A stretch of 64,000 bases of DNA from Campylobacter concisus (lineage in GTDB: Bacteria; Campylobacterota; Campylobacteria; Campylobacterales; Campylobacteraceae), in contig NZ_CP049270.1 of assembly GCF_003048595.2 (NCBI RefSeq), positions 806,001 through 870,000 on the forward strand, given 5' to 3'. Each line of letters opens with the position of its first letter. The stretch's first letter is position 1. This document shows positions 27,740 to 36,421 of this stretch, one piece after another. The notes under the pieces are model-generated. The model searched no databases and had not been told where the DNA came from. It saw only the letters and a program-made list of their open reading frames with translations. The position numbers and the translations under genes were made by a program.

Positions 27740-29021
27740 ACAAAACCATTCTTTTTGGGTTTGTAATCTTTACTTTTTGCGTAGTGCCAAGAAGCTCTTC
27801 GCTGCCATCAACTTGAACTAAAAAGTTGTTAAAACTTCGCCCAGCAATGCCGCCATTTGCCCTTAGCTCTTCAAAATAGACATCAAAAATTTTATCTTTT
27901 TGCGCCGCCACGATCTCGTCTAAAATTTCGCTGTGGCGATTTTGCAGGCGTGTTAGCCTAGCTGAAGCGGTTTTGTCATCTATTTGATTTGTAAAAGTAG
28001 CTGCCTTTGTGAGCGGACGAGGTGAATATTTAAAGCTAAAAATTTGCTCAAACCTAACTTGCTCAAGCACGTCCATCGTATCTTCAAACTCACTATCGCT
28101 CTCACCTGGAAATGCGACGATGATGTCAGTTGAGATGCTAACATCTGGGCACATTTTTCTAAGTCTTAGCGCGCGGTCTAAAAACCACTCTTTTGTGTAT
28201 CCGCGCTTCATCTCGCGCAAAACTTTGGTGTTTCCGCTTTGAAGTGGCATGTGCATAGACTTGCAAATTTTAGGATTATTAGTGAAAATTTCAAGAAATT
28301 TATCATCCATATGAAGTGGGTGTGGACTTGTAAATCTTATCCTTTCAACGCCATCTATCTCGCTTATCTTTACTAAAAGATCGCTAAAATCAATATTTTC
28401 TTGCACGCCTGAAAATCTTTTACCGTAGTTATTGACATTTTGTCCTAGTAGAAATATCTCTTTTGCGCCGCTTTTTGCAGCCTTTTCTACCTCTTTTAAG
28501 ATGAGACTTGAAGGGATGGAAATTTCATCGCCTCTAGTGTGCGGGACGATGCAGTAGGTGCATTTTTTATCGCAGCCGATCGAGATGTTGATGTGGCTTT
28601 TATATGGCGAGCCTCTAAACTCGCCAAATGCGTATTCGCTCTCGTCGTGGTTGATGTCGGTTGAGATAAATTTAGGCGTATTTACCGCCTTTGTAATCTT
28701 GCTGACATTTCTTGCGCCAAGGACAAAATCAACATAAGGTGCGCGCTTAAAAATTTCACTTCCTAAATGGCTTGCAGTGCAGCCGCAAACGCCTATTTTT
28801 GCCCCTCTTTTTTTGGCTTTTTCAAAGGCTCCAACCTCGCTAAAGAGCTTATGAACTGGCTTTTCGCGAACCGAGCAGGTATTTATAAGGATTAAATCAG
28901 CTTCTTCGATGTTTTGTGTTAAGGAGTAGTCTTCTTTTTGTGAGAGCTCGGCTATGATATGCTCGCTGTCACGAACATTCATAGCACAGCCTAGAGTTTG
29001 TATAAAAAGTTTTTTACTCAT
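27720..29021 (-). CDS. miaB: tRNA-2-methylthio-N6-isopentenyladenosine37 synthase
   Basis: Radical SAM methylthiotransferase acting on i6A37 of tRNAs that read U-starting codons. The 433 residues show [19 protein letters not shown] and GCTASH cysteines for the auxiliary cluster, the radical SAM motif [15 protein letters not shown] near 147-161, and a C-terminal TRAM domain. SVREKP and VPHTRG separate it from RimO and MtaB. Its start overlaps the stop of the HP0268-like gene. Confidence 0.96.
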   Translation of the reverse strand: MSKKLFIQTLGCAMNVRDSEHIIAELSQKEDYSLTQNIEEADLILINTCSVREKPVHKLFSEVGAFEKAKKRGAKIGVCGCTASHLGSEIFKRAPYVDFVLGARNVSKITKAVNTPKFISTDINHDESEYAFGEFRGSPYKSHINISIGCDKKCTYCIVPHTRGDEISIPSSLILKEVEKAAKSGAKEIFLLGQNVNNYGKRFSGVQENIDFSDLLVKISEIDGVERIRFTSPHPLHMDDKFLEIFTNNPKICKSMHMPLQSGNTKVLREMKRGYTKEWFLDRALRLRKMCPDVSISTDIIVAFPGESDSEFEDTMDVLEQVRFEQIFSFKYSPRPLTKAATFTNQIDDKTASARLTRLQNRHSEILDEIVAAQKDKIFDVYFEELRANGGIAGRSFNNFLVQVDGSEELLGTTQKVKITNPKRMVLYGELQI

Positions 29022-29263
29022 TAAAGTATATGCACTTCATACATGTAATCACTCTCATCAAGGCCGTATTTCACGGTTCTGTGATAAACACTAAGCCCTT
29101 TTTCTTCAAAATGCTCGACTAAGGCGATTAGTTGTTTGTGTGTGTTTTCTTTATCAAAATAGAAAATTTTCTGACCCTCTTTTTCGACAGCTGTCTCTAT
29201 CTTTTCTAGTGAAATCGTTTTTGGTTTTGCGTCTAATTCGGCTCTTGCAAGTTTTAGCTCCAT
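29021..29263 (-). CDS. HP0268-like small nuclease-family protein
   Basis: Protein of 80 residues. The order [47 protein letters not shown], and the ending YMYEVHIL matches H. pylori HP0268 as I remember it; that protein has been described as a metal-dependent nicking nuclease with a PIN/Smr-like fold. ATG 29263 is chosen over 29278 because AAAGGA sits right upstream. It is coupled to miaB. The biological role is not known. Confidence 0.75.
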   Translation of the reverse strand: MELKLARAELDAKPKTISLEKIETAVEKEGQKIFYFDKENTHKQLIALVEHFEEKGLSVYHRTVKYGLDESDYMYEVHIL

Positions 29264-29378
29264 TTTTAATCCTTTCAAAATCTAAAATTTTAATCGGTCA
29301 ATATACCCAAATCATCATAAAAAAAGGATTAAATAGAAGTTAATAACAAGCTTAAAGTTATTAAAAGTATGGCTTATG

Positions 29379-29384
29379 TATAAT
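29379..29384 (+). promoter_or_regulatory. -10 box of nusA
   Basis: TATAAT preceded by a TG-containing extended -10. Transcription would start near 29391, downstream of the first upstream ATG (29376), which supports ATG 29436 as the nusA start. Confidence 0.6.
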
Positions 29385-29435
29385 TTCAAAACTTCACGAA
29401 AAATCCCCGAAATTTATCGTCACAATGGAGAAAAA

Positions 29436-30539
29436 ATGGAAAGAATTTCAGATATTATTGAGTCAATTGCAAATGAGAAAAATTTAGAGATAGAAGATGT
29501 AAAAGAGCGCGTTATAAGAGCCTTGATAAACACTGCAAAAAGAGTTTATGGTGAAAATTATGAGTATGATGTGAGCATTGATGCTAATAAAAATTTAAAG
29601 CTTTATCAAAAAATTTCAATAGTAGCAAACGACGATGAGAGGCTTGAAGAGGACAACGAGCACTTTTTGAGCTTAAAAGAGGCAAAGAAAATAGACAGTG
29701 GTGTTGAAATCGGCGATGAACTAACTTACGAGCTAAGTCTTGATAACCTTGGAAGAACCGCAGCCCAAACGCTTCATAAGGAGCTTGAATACCACATCCA
29801 GCGCCTAGTCGAAGAGAAAATTTTACAAAAATATAATGAGATGAGCGGTCACATGGTCTTTGGTCCAGTTGTTAGAGTTGATAATGACGAAAATACATTT
29901 ATTGAAATAGATGAGCTTCGTGCTGTTTTACCACGTAAAAACCGTATAAAAGGCGAGAAATTTAAAGTAGGAGACGTCGTAAAAGCTGTTATTAGAAAAG
30001 TCTTTACAGATAAAAATTTAGGCATAAAAGTAGAACTCTCAAGAACTTCACCAAAATTTCTTGAAGCACTGCTGATTTCAGAAGTGCCTGAGATAAAAGA
30101 TGGCGGTATTATCATCCAAGGAAGTGCTAGGATACCTGGCGAAAGGGCTAAAGTAGCGCTCATTTCAACTACTCCAAACATCGATCCAGTCGGTGCAACA
30201 GTCGGCACAAAGGGCGTTAGGATAAATGCCGTAAGCAAAGAGCTTCATAACGAAAGCATCGATGCGATCGAATATGCCACCGAACCAGCGATATTTGTCG
30301 CTCGTGCGATGGGACCAGCTATCATCACATCGGTAAAGATAGAGGAAAACAAAGCGATTGTTACACTTGCAAGTGAGCAAAAGAGCAAAGCGATCGGTAA
30401 AAACGGCATAAATATCCGCCTTGCAAGCATGCTAACAGGCTATGAGATCGAGCTAAACGAGCTTGGCTCAAAAACCAGCAGTGGCGATAGCGACGGTGGC
30501 ATGATCAAGGATCTAAAAGCACTTTTTGGCGATAACTAA
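29436..30539 (+). CDS. nusA: transcription elongation/termination factor NusA
   Basis: RNA polymerase-binding factor affecting pausing, termination and antitermination. The 367 residues hold the N-terminal polymerase-binding domain (about 1-125), an S1 domain (GHMVFGPVVRVDNDENTFIEI and on) and two KH domains (GATVGTKGVRI and SKAIGKNGINIRLA). It ends after KH2, so the acidic C-terminal repeats of E. coli NusA are absent, as is common outside gamma-proteobacteria. Start ATG 29436 has GGAGA just upstream. Confidence 0.96.
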   Translation: MERISDIIESIANEKNLEIEDVKERVIRALINTAKRVYGENYEYDVSIDANKNLKLYQKISIVANDDERLEEDNEHFLSLKEAKKIDSGVEIGDELTYELSLDNLGRTAAQTLHKELEYHIQRLVEEKILQKYNEMSGHMVFGPVVRVDNDENTFIEIDELRAVLPRKNRIKGEKFKVGDVVKAVIRKVFTDKNLGIKVELSRTSPKFLEALLISEVPEIKDGGIIIQGSARIPGERAKVALISTTPNIDPVGATVGTKGVRINAVSKELHNESIDAIEYATEPAIFVARAMGPAIITSVKIEENKAIVTLASEQKSKAIGKNGINIRLASMLTGYEIELNELGSKTSSGDSDGGMIKDLKALFGDN

Positions 30540-31018
30540 TGAAATTTCAAATAAGAAAAGCAACTAGAGACGACATAGACGTGATCTGTGAGCTTGTAAG
30601 AGAACTTGCAAGCTATGAAAATCTGAGTGATCAAGTCACTTTTACAAATGAAATTTTTGCAGACTCCATCTTTAATAAAAACCATGCAAAAGCTCTTATC
30701 TGCGAGATTGAGAACGGGGTGATAGGATATGCTATCTATTTTTACACATTTTCTACATTTTTGGGGCTTGGTGGGATCTATCTTGAGGACATTTACGTAA
30801 AAAAAGAGTTTAGAAATCAAGGTGTCGGCAAGGCATTTTTTAAATTTTTAGCTCAAATTTGCAAGGATGAAAATTTAAAAAGGCTTGAGTGGTGCTGCCT
30901 AAACTGGAATGAGCCAAGTATTAAATTTTATGAAAGTATGGGTGCTACAAATCAATCTCTTGAGTGGAGAAATTATCGCTTAGACGGCGAAAATCTAGAA
31001 AAGCTAGTAAATTTATAG
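30539..31018 (+). CDS. GNAT-family N-acetyltransferase
   Basis: Acetyl-CoA-dependent acetyltransferase of 159 residues. GNAT core: IRKATRDDIDVICELVRELA at the start, GLGGIYLEDIYVKKEFRNQGVGKAFFKFLAQIC with the acetyl-CoA loop RNQGVGKA near 98-105, and the late WNEPSIKFYESMGA. The pattern resembles diamine/spermidine acetyltransferase-like proteins, but the substrate cannot be assigned. Its ATG overlaps the nusA stop by one base. Confidence 0.85.
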   Translation: MKFQIRKATRDDIDVICELVRELASYENLSDQVTFTNEIFADSIFNKNHAKALICEIENGVIGYAIYFYTFSTFLGLGGIYLEDIYVKKEFRNQGVGKAFFKFLAQICKDENLKRLEWCCLNWNEPSIKFYESMGATNQSLEWRNYRLDGENLEKLVNL

Positions 31019-31034
31019 CTTATTTTTTGAAATT

Positions 31035-31068
31035 AAAAGCTCAAATTTCCTTTTGAATTTGAGCTTTT
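31035..31068. terminator. bidirectional hairpin after the nusA operon
   Basis: Perfect 13-bp stem, AAAAGCTCAAATT at 31035-31047 and its complement at 31056-31068, with an 8-base loop; A- and T-runs at the ends serve both the GNAT gene and the convergent outer-membrane gene. Confidence 0.8.
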
Positions 31069-31074
31069 TGAACA

Positions 31075-31678
31075 CTAAAATTTATATGTATATCCCAAAT
31101 AAAGACCAACGTTTGTCTCTTTTGTTTTTGCATTGTCATATTTTGTTATAGAACTATATTTAGTTCTATCTGCTTTTACGCCAAACTCAACTGCATTGTT
31201 TTCGTTGATAGAGTATTCAGCGCCGACTTTTGCTCCAATTATCCAGCCATTTGTACTGGCATTTTCCATTGGATTTTCAGCATCGCCACCTTTTATTTTT
31301 AGTTTTGAAAAACCAGTATAGCCACCAAGAACTAGTTTAAGATCTTTTGCTACGCTTGGAGTGTAGTCAGCTCCAACTATAAATTTATGAGTTTTCCACT
31401 CAGCTACGCTCTTATCTTCATCATTTGCTGTTTTTTTTAACCTTAAAGTCGTATATGTAAGCTCCATAAACTCTAGCAATGTCAAAGTCATAACTAGCTT
31501 TTATACCAAGACCTGGCTGTGCTTTTTTAAATTTGATCTTTGAGCCATCATCACCTTTTAAAGTAAGCTTTGAACCAAAAGAGTAATCTCCTTCGATCCC
31601 AATGAACGCTCCTTGTGCTAAAGCAGCTGTACTAGCTAGGCTTAAGCCTAAAGCAACTTTTAAAACTACATTTTTCAT
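31075..31678 (-). pseudogene. outer-membrane beta-barrel protein, out of frame at an A8 tract
   Basis: Read from ATG 31678: a signal peptide (MKNVVLKVALGLSLASTAALA) and a barrel start (QGAFIGIEGDYSFGSKLTL), stopping early at KKNSK. The other frame carries on with ANDEDKSVAEWKTHKFIVGADYTP to the terminal LGYTYKF, an aromatic C-terminus typical of outer-membrane barrels. The break is at eight A residues (T8 at 31431-31438 on the plus strand). With seven, the frame reads VKKTANDEDKS and gives a 200-residue porin-like protein. The state may be an off phase of a slippage switch, a true mutation or a sequencing error. AAGGAG precedes the start. Confidence 0.85.
31431..31438 (-). repeat. A8 homopolymer at the frameshift of the outer-membrane gene
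   Basis: Eight T on the plus strand, eight A in the coding strand. One unit less joins the two halves of the barrel gene in a single frame. Confidence 0.9.
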
Positions 31679-31837
31679 TTTTACTCCTTATTTAAAAAAT
31701 GTTTGACTGGTATTCTAAATTTTATTGGATTAAATAAAGTTTAAATATTCAATTAAATATATAAAAAACATAAAATAATTCAATTGTTTTCTTATCAGAA
31801 TAAAATTTATAAAATCACTCGAAAAAAGGAGTGTAAA

Positions 31838-32050
31838 GTGGCTAAGATGACAAAACGTGATATGGCTTATCATTTAGACGTTGATGTCGCGACGCTTTAC
31901 AACTGGCGAAAACACAAGCCCAACCTTTATCGTATTGTGATGCTTGGATTTAAATTTGATGAGCTTATAGAGCAGAGCAAAAAGACTTGTAATGAGCTTT
32001 GCGAATATGAAAATTTGATCAATCAAGACATAGAAAAATTTAGTAAATAA
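31838..32050 (+). CDS. small helix-turn-helix DNA-binding protein
   Basis: Protein of 70 residues. MTKRDMAYHLDVDVATLYNWRKHKPNLYRIVMLGFKFDEL is a single helix-turn-helix of the kind found in small Campylobacter regulators, followed by a charged tail with two cysteines. The best start is GTG 31838 with AGGAG at 31827-31831; ATG 31847 is an alternative. It has its own upstream gap, and its target is unknown. The outer-membrane gene diverges from it, so that gene is a candidate target. Confidence 0.75.
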   Translation: MAKMTKRDMAYHLDVDVATLYNWRKHKPNLYRIVMLGFKFDELIEQSKKTCNELCEYENLINQDIEKFSK

Positions 32051-32146
32051 TCGTTTAAAAATCGTAAATTCTTTTATAATTGCAAGAGCTAGAAAATTTA
32101 AAATTTCTAAGATATTTTTAGCTGGATATTTTAAGTGAAGAAATTT

Positions 32147-32172
32147 GAGCTCAAAGCAACTGCTTCAAGCTC
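32147..32172 (-). terminator. imperfect hairpin after rho
   Basis: Stem of 11 positions with two mismatches around AACT, read on the minus strand and followed by AAATTTCTTC. Weak evidence; no gene is seen in the rest of the 32051-32179 gap. Confidence 0.35.
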
Positions 32173-32179
32173 GGTAAAT

Positions 32180-33520
32180 TTACTCGTTTAGGATAGAGAG
32201 AAGCTCTTTGTTGTCTTTTGTCTTTAGCATTTTTGCATACAAGAATTTAAGCGCTTCGACATCGTCCATTGTAGCGATCGCAGAGCGGATAGCCCAAATT
32301 TTTTGAAGCTCATCAGGCTTTTGAAGTAGCTCTTCTTTTCTGGTGCCTGATTTTAAAACGTTGATAGCTGGGTAAATTCTGCGGTCTGAGATGTTGCGAT
32401 CAAGCACGATCTCGCTGTTTCCAGTGCCTTTAAACTCTTCAAATATCACTTCATCCATGCGTGAGCCAGTGTCTATTAGTGCGGTTGCGATGATAGTTAG
32501 TGAGCCACCATGCTCGATATTTCTAGCTGCACCAAAGAAGCGCTTTGGTTTATGAAGCGCATTTGCGTCAACACCACCTGTTAGTACCTTGCCGCTTGGC
32601 GGGGTCACTGTGTTGTAGGCACGCGCTAGACGGGTTATGCTATCAAGTAAGATGATGACGTCTTTGCCCATCTCAACTAGACGTTTTGCCTTTTCGATGA
32701 CAAGCTCTGCGACGCGGACGTGATTAAGCGCTGGAAGGTCAAATGTCGAGCTAAAAACCTCGCCTTTTACGCAGCGCTGCATATCGGTAACTTCTTCTGG
32801 TCTCTCATCGACCAAAAGCACCATGAGCTGGGCTTCTGGGTGATTTTTAGCGATACCGTGAGCTAGCTCTTTCATAAGTTCAGTTTTACCACTTCTTGGA
32901 GGTGCGACGATGAGGCCACGTTGACCCTTGCCAATAGGCGTAAAAAGGTCAAGCACACGGCCTGTTAGCTTCATCGGATCATACTCCAAATTTAGCTTTT
33001 CAGTTGGAAAAAGCGGGGTTAGGTTGTCAAATAATGGCCTCTCTTTTGCGTCTGCTAGAGGCATATAATTTACCGCTTCGATCTTTAAAAGAGCGTAGTA
33101 TTTTTCTTGATCTTTTGGCTCTCTTACTTGGCCGGTGATGATGTCGCCCACGCGAAGTGCAAATTTGCGGATCTGTGAGTTTGAGACGTATGCATCGTTT
33201 GAACTGTCGCTTAAATTCGCATCAACAGCTCTTAAAAAGCCGTAGCCCTCGTTTGTGATCTCTAAAATTCCAGTAAATAGTATAAAGCCGCCTTGTTTTG
33301 TCTGGGTTTTTAGTATCTCAAATATCAAATCCTGCCTACGAAATTCTCGTGGATTTTCGACACCAACGCTATTTGCGATCTGTACTAGCTCATCTAAACT
33401 AAGCGTTCTTAGCTCTTCGATCTTGTGTCCGTCTACTGGTATGTGTGTTCTTGATGCTTGATGCTTTTTTGTAGTTTTTGTGTTTTGAGCAGCACTTTGC
33501 TCGGTTTGGTTATTTTCCAT
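32180..33520 (-). CDS. rho: transcription termination factor Rho
   Basis: Hexameric RNA helicase for Rho-dependent termination. The 446 residues contain an N-terminal Rho domain starting after a 30-residue polar lead ([31 protein letters not shown]), a cold-shock-type RNA-binding fold ([32 protein letters not shown]), Walker [21 protein letters not shown] near 171-190, [14 protein letters not shown], the Q-loop/R-loop region and a typical C-terminus. Divergent from ccoI. Confidence 0.97.
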   Translation of the reverse strand: MENNQTEQSAAQNTKTTKKHQASRTHIPVDGHKIEELRTLSLDELVQIANSVGVENPREFRRQDLIFEILKTQTKQGGFILFTGILEITNEGYGFLRAVDANLSDSSNDAYVSNSQIRKFALRVGDIITGQVREPKDQEKYYALLKIEAVNYMPLADAKERPLFDNLTPLFPTEKLNLEYDPMKLTGRVLDLFTPIGKGQRGLIVAPPRSGKTELMKELAHGIAKNHPEAQLMVLLVDERPEEVTDMQRCVKGEVFSSTFDLPALNHVRVAELVIEKAKRLVEMGKDVIILLDSITRLARAYNTVTPPSGKVLTGGVDANALHKPKRFFGAARNIEHGGSLTIIATALIDTGSRMDEVIFEEFKGTGNSEIVLDRNISDRRIYPAINVLKSGTRKEELLQKPDELQKIWAIRSAIATMDDVEALKFLYAKMLKTKDNKELLSILNE

Positions 33521-33593
33521 ATTTCCTCTTTAAATGCGGGGATAATTTTGCAGAATTTCTAGGTTTCAAAAAGAAGTTTTTGAAAGTTTTGGC

Positions 33594-33622
33594 ATTTTAT
33601 AAAAATAAAACTTTGTTGTCAA
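33594..33622 (-). promoter_or_regulatory. rho promoter with consensus -35 and -10
   Basis: On the minus strand TTGACA (33617-33622), 17 bases, then TAAAAT (33594-33599). The spacing and -35 match the classical sigma-70 consensus, which is rare in Campylobacter. It implies a leader of about 65 bases before the rho ATG. Confidence 0.6.
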
Positions 33623-33667
33623 GAAATGGCATAAAATAAAATTTTTGCTCAAAAATGGTTGATTTGC

Positions 33668-33673
33668 TATAAT
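33668..33673 (+). promoter_or_regulatory. -10 box of ccoI
   Basis: TATAAT about 137 bases before the ccoI ATG, leaving a long leader that contains nested inverted repeats. Confidence 0.5.
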
Positions 33674-33710
33674 CTCGCCATTTTATAACGATAATAAAAG
33701 AAGAAATTTG

Positions 33711-33762
33711 TGCCTATTTTTGTAGTTTGCCTACCATAAATTTATATGGTGCGTAATAGGCA
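33711..33762 (+). promoter_or_regulatory. structured leader before ccoI: nested inverted repeats
   Basis: An outer 8-bp inverted repeat (TGCCTATT at 33711-33718, AATAGGCA at 33755-33762) encloses an inner perfect 6-bp one (ACCATA at 33733-33738, TATGGT at 33745-33750, loop AATTTA). The two form a nested stem-loop in the presumed ccoI leader, or operator sites in the DNA. No T-run follows it, so it is not a plain terminator. Confidence 0.5.
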
Positions 33763-33809
33763 TGTGATGCAATAATATTGGTAAAAATTTTAGATAAAAG
33801 AAAGTAAAA

Positions 33810-36191
33810 ATGCCACAAAGTAGATGTGCTCATTGTAGATTAAAATTTGATGAAAGCGTGATGATCTCAAATGAAAGCGGACTTAAATTTTGCTGTGTTG
33901 GTTGCAAAGGTGTTTATGAAATTTTAAATGAAAATGGGCTTAGTGAGTTTTATGAGCGTCTTGGTAAAAATACGCTAAATCCTGCAAGTAGCGGAGCAAA
34001 TATCAAAAATTTAGCGGCAAATTTTAGTGAGCTTGTGACAAAAGAGGGCGACTTTAGTCAAATTTCATTTTTAATCGATGGTATCACTTGCTCAGCTTGC
34101 ATCTGGCTACTTGAAAAGGCACTTTTTAGCTTGTCTGGAGTCTTGGAGGTAAATATCAACTCACTTAATCAAAAAGCGGTTATTGTTTTTGATGAGCAAG
34201 AGCTTTTGGTAGAGCAAATAATTGAAAAAATTTATGCCGTTGGCTACGTCCCAAAGCCATATGCTACGAGTCAAAAAGAGGACGAGCTAGCTAAGAAAAG
34301 AAGGAAATTTTACACAAAAGCGCTAGTTGGTATCTTTGCTACGATGAACATTATGTGGCTAGCCATTGCTCAGTATAGCGGGTATTTTAGTGGTATAAGA
34401 GGCGATATAAAAGATATTTTAAGCTTTGCGCAGTTTGTATTAGCAACGCCTGTACTTTTTTATACTGGTAGCGAGTTTTTCAAAGGAGCAAAGATAGCCA
34501 TAAAAAACGCTTCGCCAAATATGGATCTGCTTGTTATCACCGGAGCTAGCATAACATATATCTACTCGATTTATGCGATGTTTACGAGGAGTGGCGAGAG
34601 CTATTTTGACTCGGTTGCAATGATCATCACCTTTGTTTTTATCGGTAAATTTTTAGAAATTTTGGGTAAGAAAAAGGCACTTGAGACTTCAAATTTCTTA
34701 AATGATATGCTGCTTGCAAAGGTATGTATTTTAGAAGATGGTAAGGATGTTTTAAAAGAGCCAAGAGATGTAAATTTGGGCGAAAAGATCGTGCTTAGAT
34801 CTGGCGAGAGGGCGCTACTTGATGGAGTAGTGCTTAGTGGTGAGGCAAGTGTGGATAGCTCAAGTCTAACTGGAGAGAGCCTGCCTGTGACCTTGGGAGT
34901 GGGGCAAGAGGTAAAAAGTGGCGTCATTTGTCAAAATGGACAAATCATCTACGAAGCAAAGGAAATTTTTAAAAATTCTTATCTAAATCAGCTTATAAAT
35001 TTACTCCAAAATGCAGAGCTAAAAAAGCCAAATATCGAGCTAGTAGTCAATAAAATCGCTTCTAAATTTTCTCTTAGCGTGCTGACTTTGGCATTTTTTA
35101 CATTTTGGTTTTGGTACTTTAAATATGGCTTTTCAGAGGCTATTGTCACGGCTGTTAGCGTCATCGTGATCGCTTGCCCTTGTGCGCTTGCGCTTGCCAC
35201 GCCAGTTAGTAGTGTCTGTGCCCTTGGTGTGGCCTTTAAAAATAGAGTACTTTTTAAAGAGGCTAAATTTTTTGAAAGCCTTGCAAAGTGCGATGTAGCG
35301 GTATTTGACAAGACTGGCACGCTCACAAAGGCGGAATTTGAAGTTAGTGATTTTTTCATAAAAGAGAGCATAAGTTTAGATGAAATTTATTCGCTAGCTC
35401 TTATATCAAATCATCAAATAAGCGTGGCAGTGGCTAAATTTCTAAAGCAAAAAGGCGCAAGGAAAATAGAGCTTAAAAATATAAATTTAAGCGTGGCAAA
35501 GGGTGTTGAGGCTGAAATTTCAGGTAAAAAATTTTATGCAGGAAGCAAGCGATTTTTAGTTGAAAATGGTATTAGCTTTGATGAAACTGAAGAAAATGTG
35601 AGCTTTTTTGTGGGGCTTAATGGTGAGTTAGTGGCGAAATTTTATCTAAAAGATAGTGTAAAGCCCGAGGCAAAGACCTTGATAGACGAGCTAAAGAGCG
35701 CTGGCATGAAAGTGTGTATCTTAAGTGGCGACGTGCAAAAAGTGGTAAAAAACGTGGCAGATGAGCTTGGCGTGAGTGAGTTTAGAGCAGAGATGTTGCC
35801 TGAAACGAAAGCTAAATTTATAAGCGAACTAAAAGAGCAGGGCAAAAAGGTGCTAATGGTAGGGGATGGCATAAACGACGCAGCAGCGCTTAGCCTTGCT
35901 CATGTTGCCATTTGTATGGGAAGCGGGGCGGCAATAAGCTTAGAAAGAAGCGATGTAGTGCTACTTGATGATAGTTTAAAAAGTCTAGCGAAGGCCATAA
36001 AAATCTCGAAATTTACTTACAAAACGATAAAGCAAAATTTGCTCTTTTGTCTTCTTTATAATGTTCTTGCTCTGCCATTTGCCGTATGTGGCTATGTCAT
36101 ACCGCTATTTGCTGCACTTTTTATGTCGCTTAGCTCGCTAAGTGTTATCTTAAACTCGCTTTATATTGTTAGAAAATTTAAGGAAAAATAA
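33810..36191 (+). CDS. ccoI: copper-transporting P1B-type ATPase for cbb3 oxidase assembly
   Basis: Inner-membrane pump needed to build the CuB centre of cytochrome cbb3 oxidase. The 793 residues start with a cysteine-rich N-terminal domain (CAHC near 6-9, FCCVGC near 28-33) typical of CcoI/FixI. An HMA metal-binding domain follows with CSAC at 94-97, then eight membrane helices with the metal site CPC at 456-458, phosphorylated Asp500 in DKTGT, and the GDGINDAAAL hinge. ccoS follows at the next codon. The leader holds nested inverted repeats. Confidence 0.95.
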   Translation: MPQSRCAHCRLKFDESVMISNESGLKFCCVGCKGVYEILNENGLSEFYERLGKNTLNPASSGANIKNLAANFSELVTKEGDFSQISFLIDGITCSACIWLLEKALFSLSGVLEVNINSLNQKAVIVFDEQELLVEQIIEKIYAVGYVPKPYATSQKEDELAKKRRKFYTKALVGIFATMNIMWLAIAQYSGYFSGIRGDIKDILSFAQFVLATPVLFYTGSEFFKGAKIAIKNASPNMDLLVITGASITYIYSIYAMFTRSGESYFDSVAMIITFVFIGKFLEILGKKKALETSNFLNDMLLAKVCILEDGKDVLKEPRDVNLGEKIVLRSGERALLDGVVLSGEASVDSSSLTGESLPVTLGVGQEVKSGVICQNGQIIYEAKEIFKNSYLNQLINLLQNAELKKPNIELVVNKIASKFSLSVLTLAFFTFWFWYFKYGFSEAIVTAVSVIVIACPCALALATPVSSVCALGVAFKNRVLFKEAKFFESLAKCDVAVFDKTGTLTKAEFEVSDFFIKESISLDEIYSLALISNHQISVAVAKFLKQKGARKIELKNINLSVAKGVEAEISGKKFYAGSKRFLVENGISFDETEENVSFFVGLNGELVAKFYLKDSVKPEAKTLIDELKSAGMKVCILSGDVQKVVKNVADELGVSEFRAEMLPETKAKFISELKEQGKKVLMVGDGINDAAALSLAHVAICMGSGAAISLERSDVVLLDDSLKSLAKAIKISKFTYKTIKQNLLFCLLYNVLALPFAVCGYVIPLFAALFMSLSSLSVILNSLYIVRKFKEK

Positions 36192-36421
36192 TGGATAGTG
36201 CGACACTTGCGATACTAGTTTTTATCTCAGTTTTGATGGGAGCATTTTTGCTTTTTGGCGTGCTTTGGGGGATAAAAAATAAGCAATTTGAGGACTACCG
36301 AAAATTTTTAGACGGAGCAAATTTGGACGATGAAGATGCACTAAATGAAGCTTACGAGTTAGAGCTTCGCAAAAAAGAAGCTCTAAAAAAAAGAGCAAAA
36401 TCTAATAAAGATAAAATTTAG
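36191..36421 (+). CDS. ccoS: cbb3-type cytochrome oxidase assembly protein CcoS
   Basis: Small membrane protein required for cofactor insertion into cbb3 oxidase. The 76 residues have one N-terminal membrane helix (about 5-29), the CcoS features GAFLLFGVLWGIKNKQFED, and a charged cytoplasmic tail (DDEDALNEAYELELRKKEALKKRAKSNK). Its ATG overlaps the ccoI stop by one base; its stop overlaps the stop of convergent dnaX by four bases. Confidence 0.92.
   Translation: MDSATLAILVFISVLMGAFLLFGVLWGIKNKQFEDYRKFLDGANLDDEDALNEAYELELRKKEALKKRAKSNKDKI

Noticed and set aside
29376-29435. 20-residue N-terminal extension of NusA
   Set aside because: The -10 box at 29379-29384 lies inside it and GGAGA supports ATG 29436.
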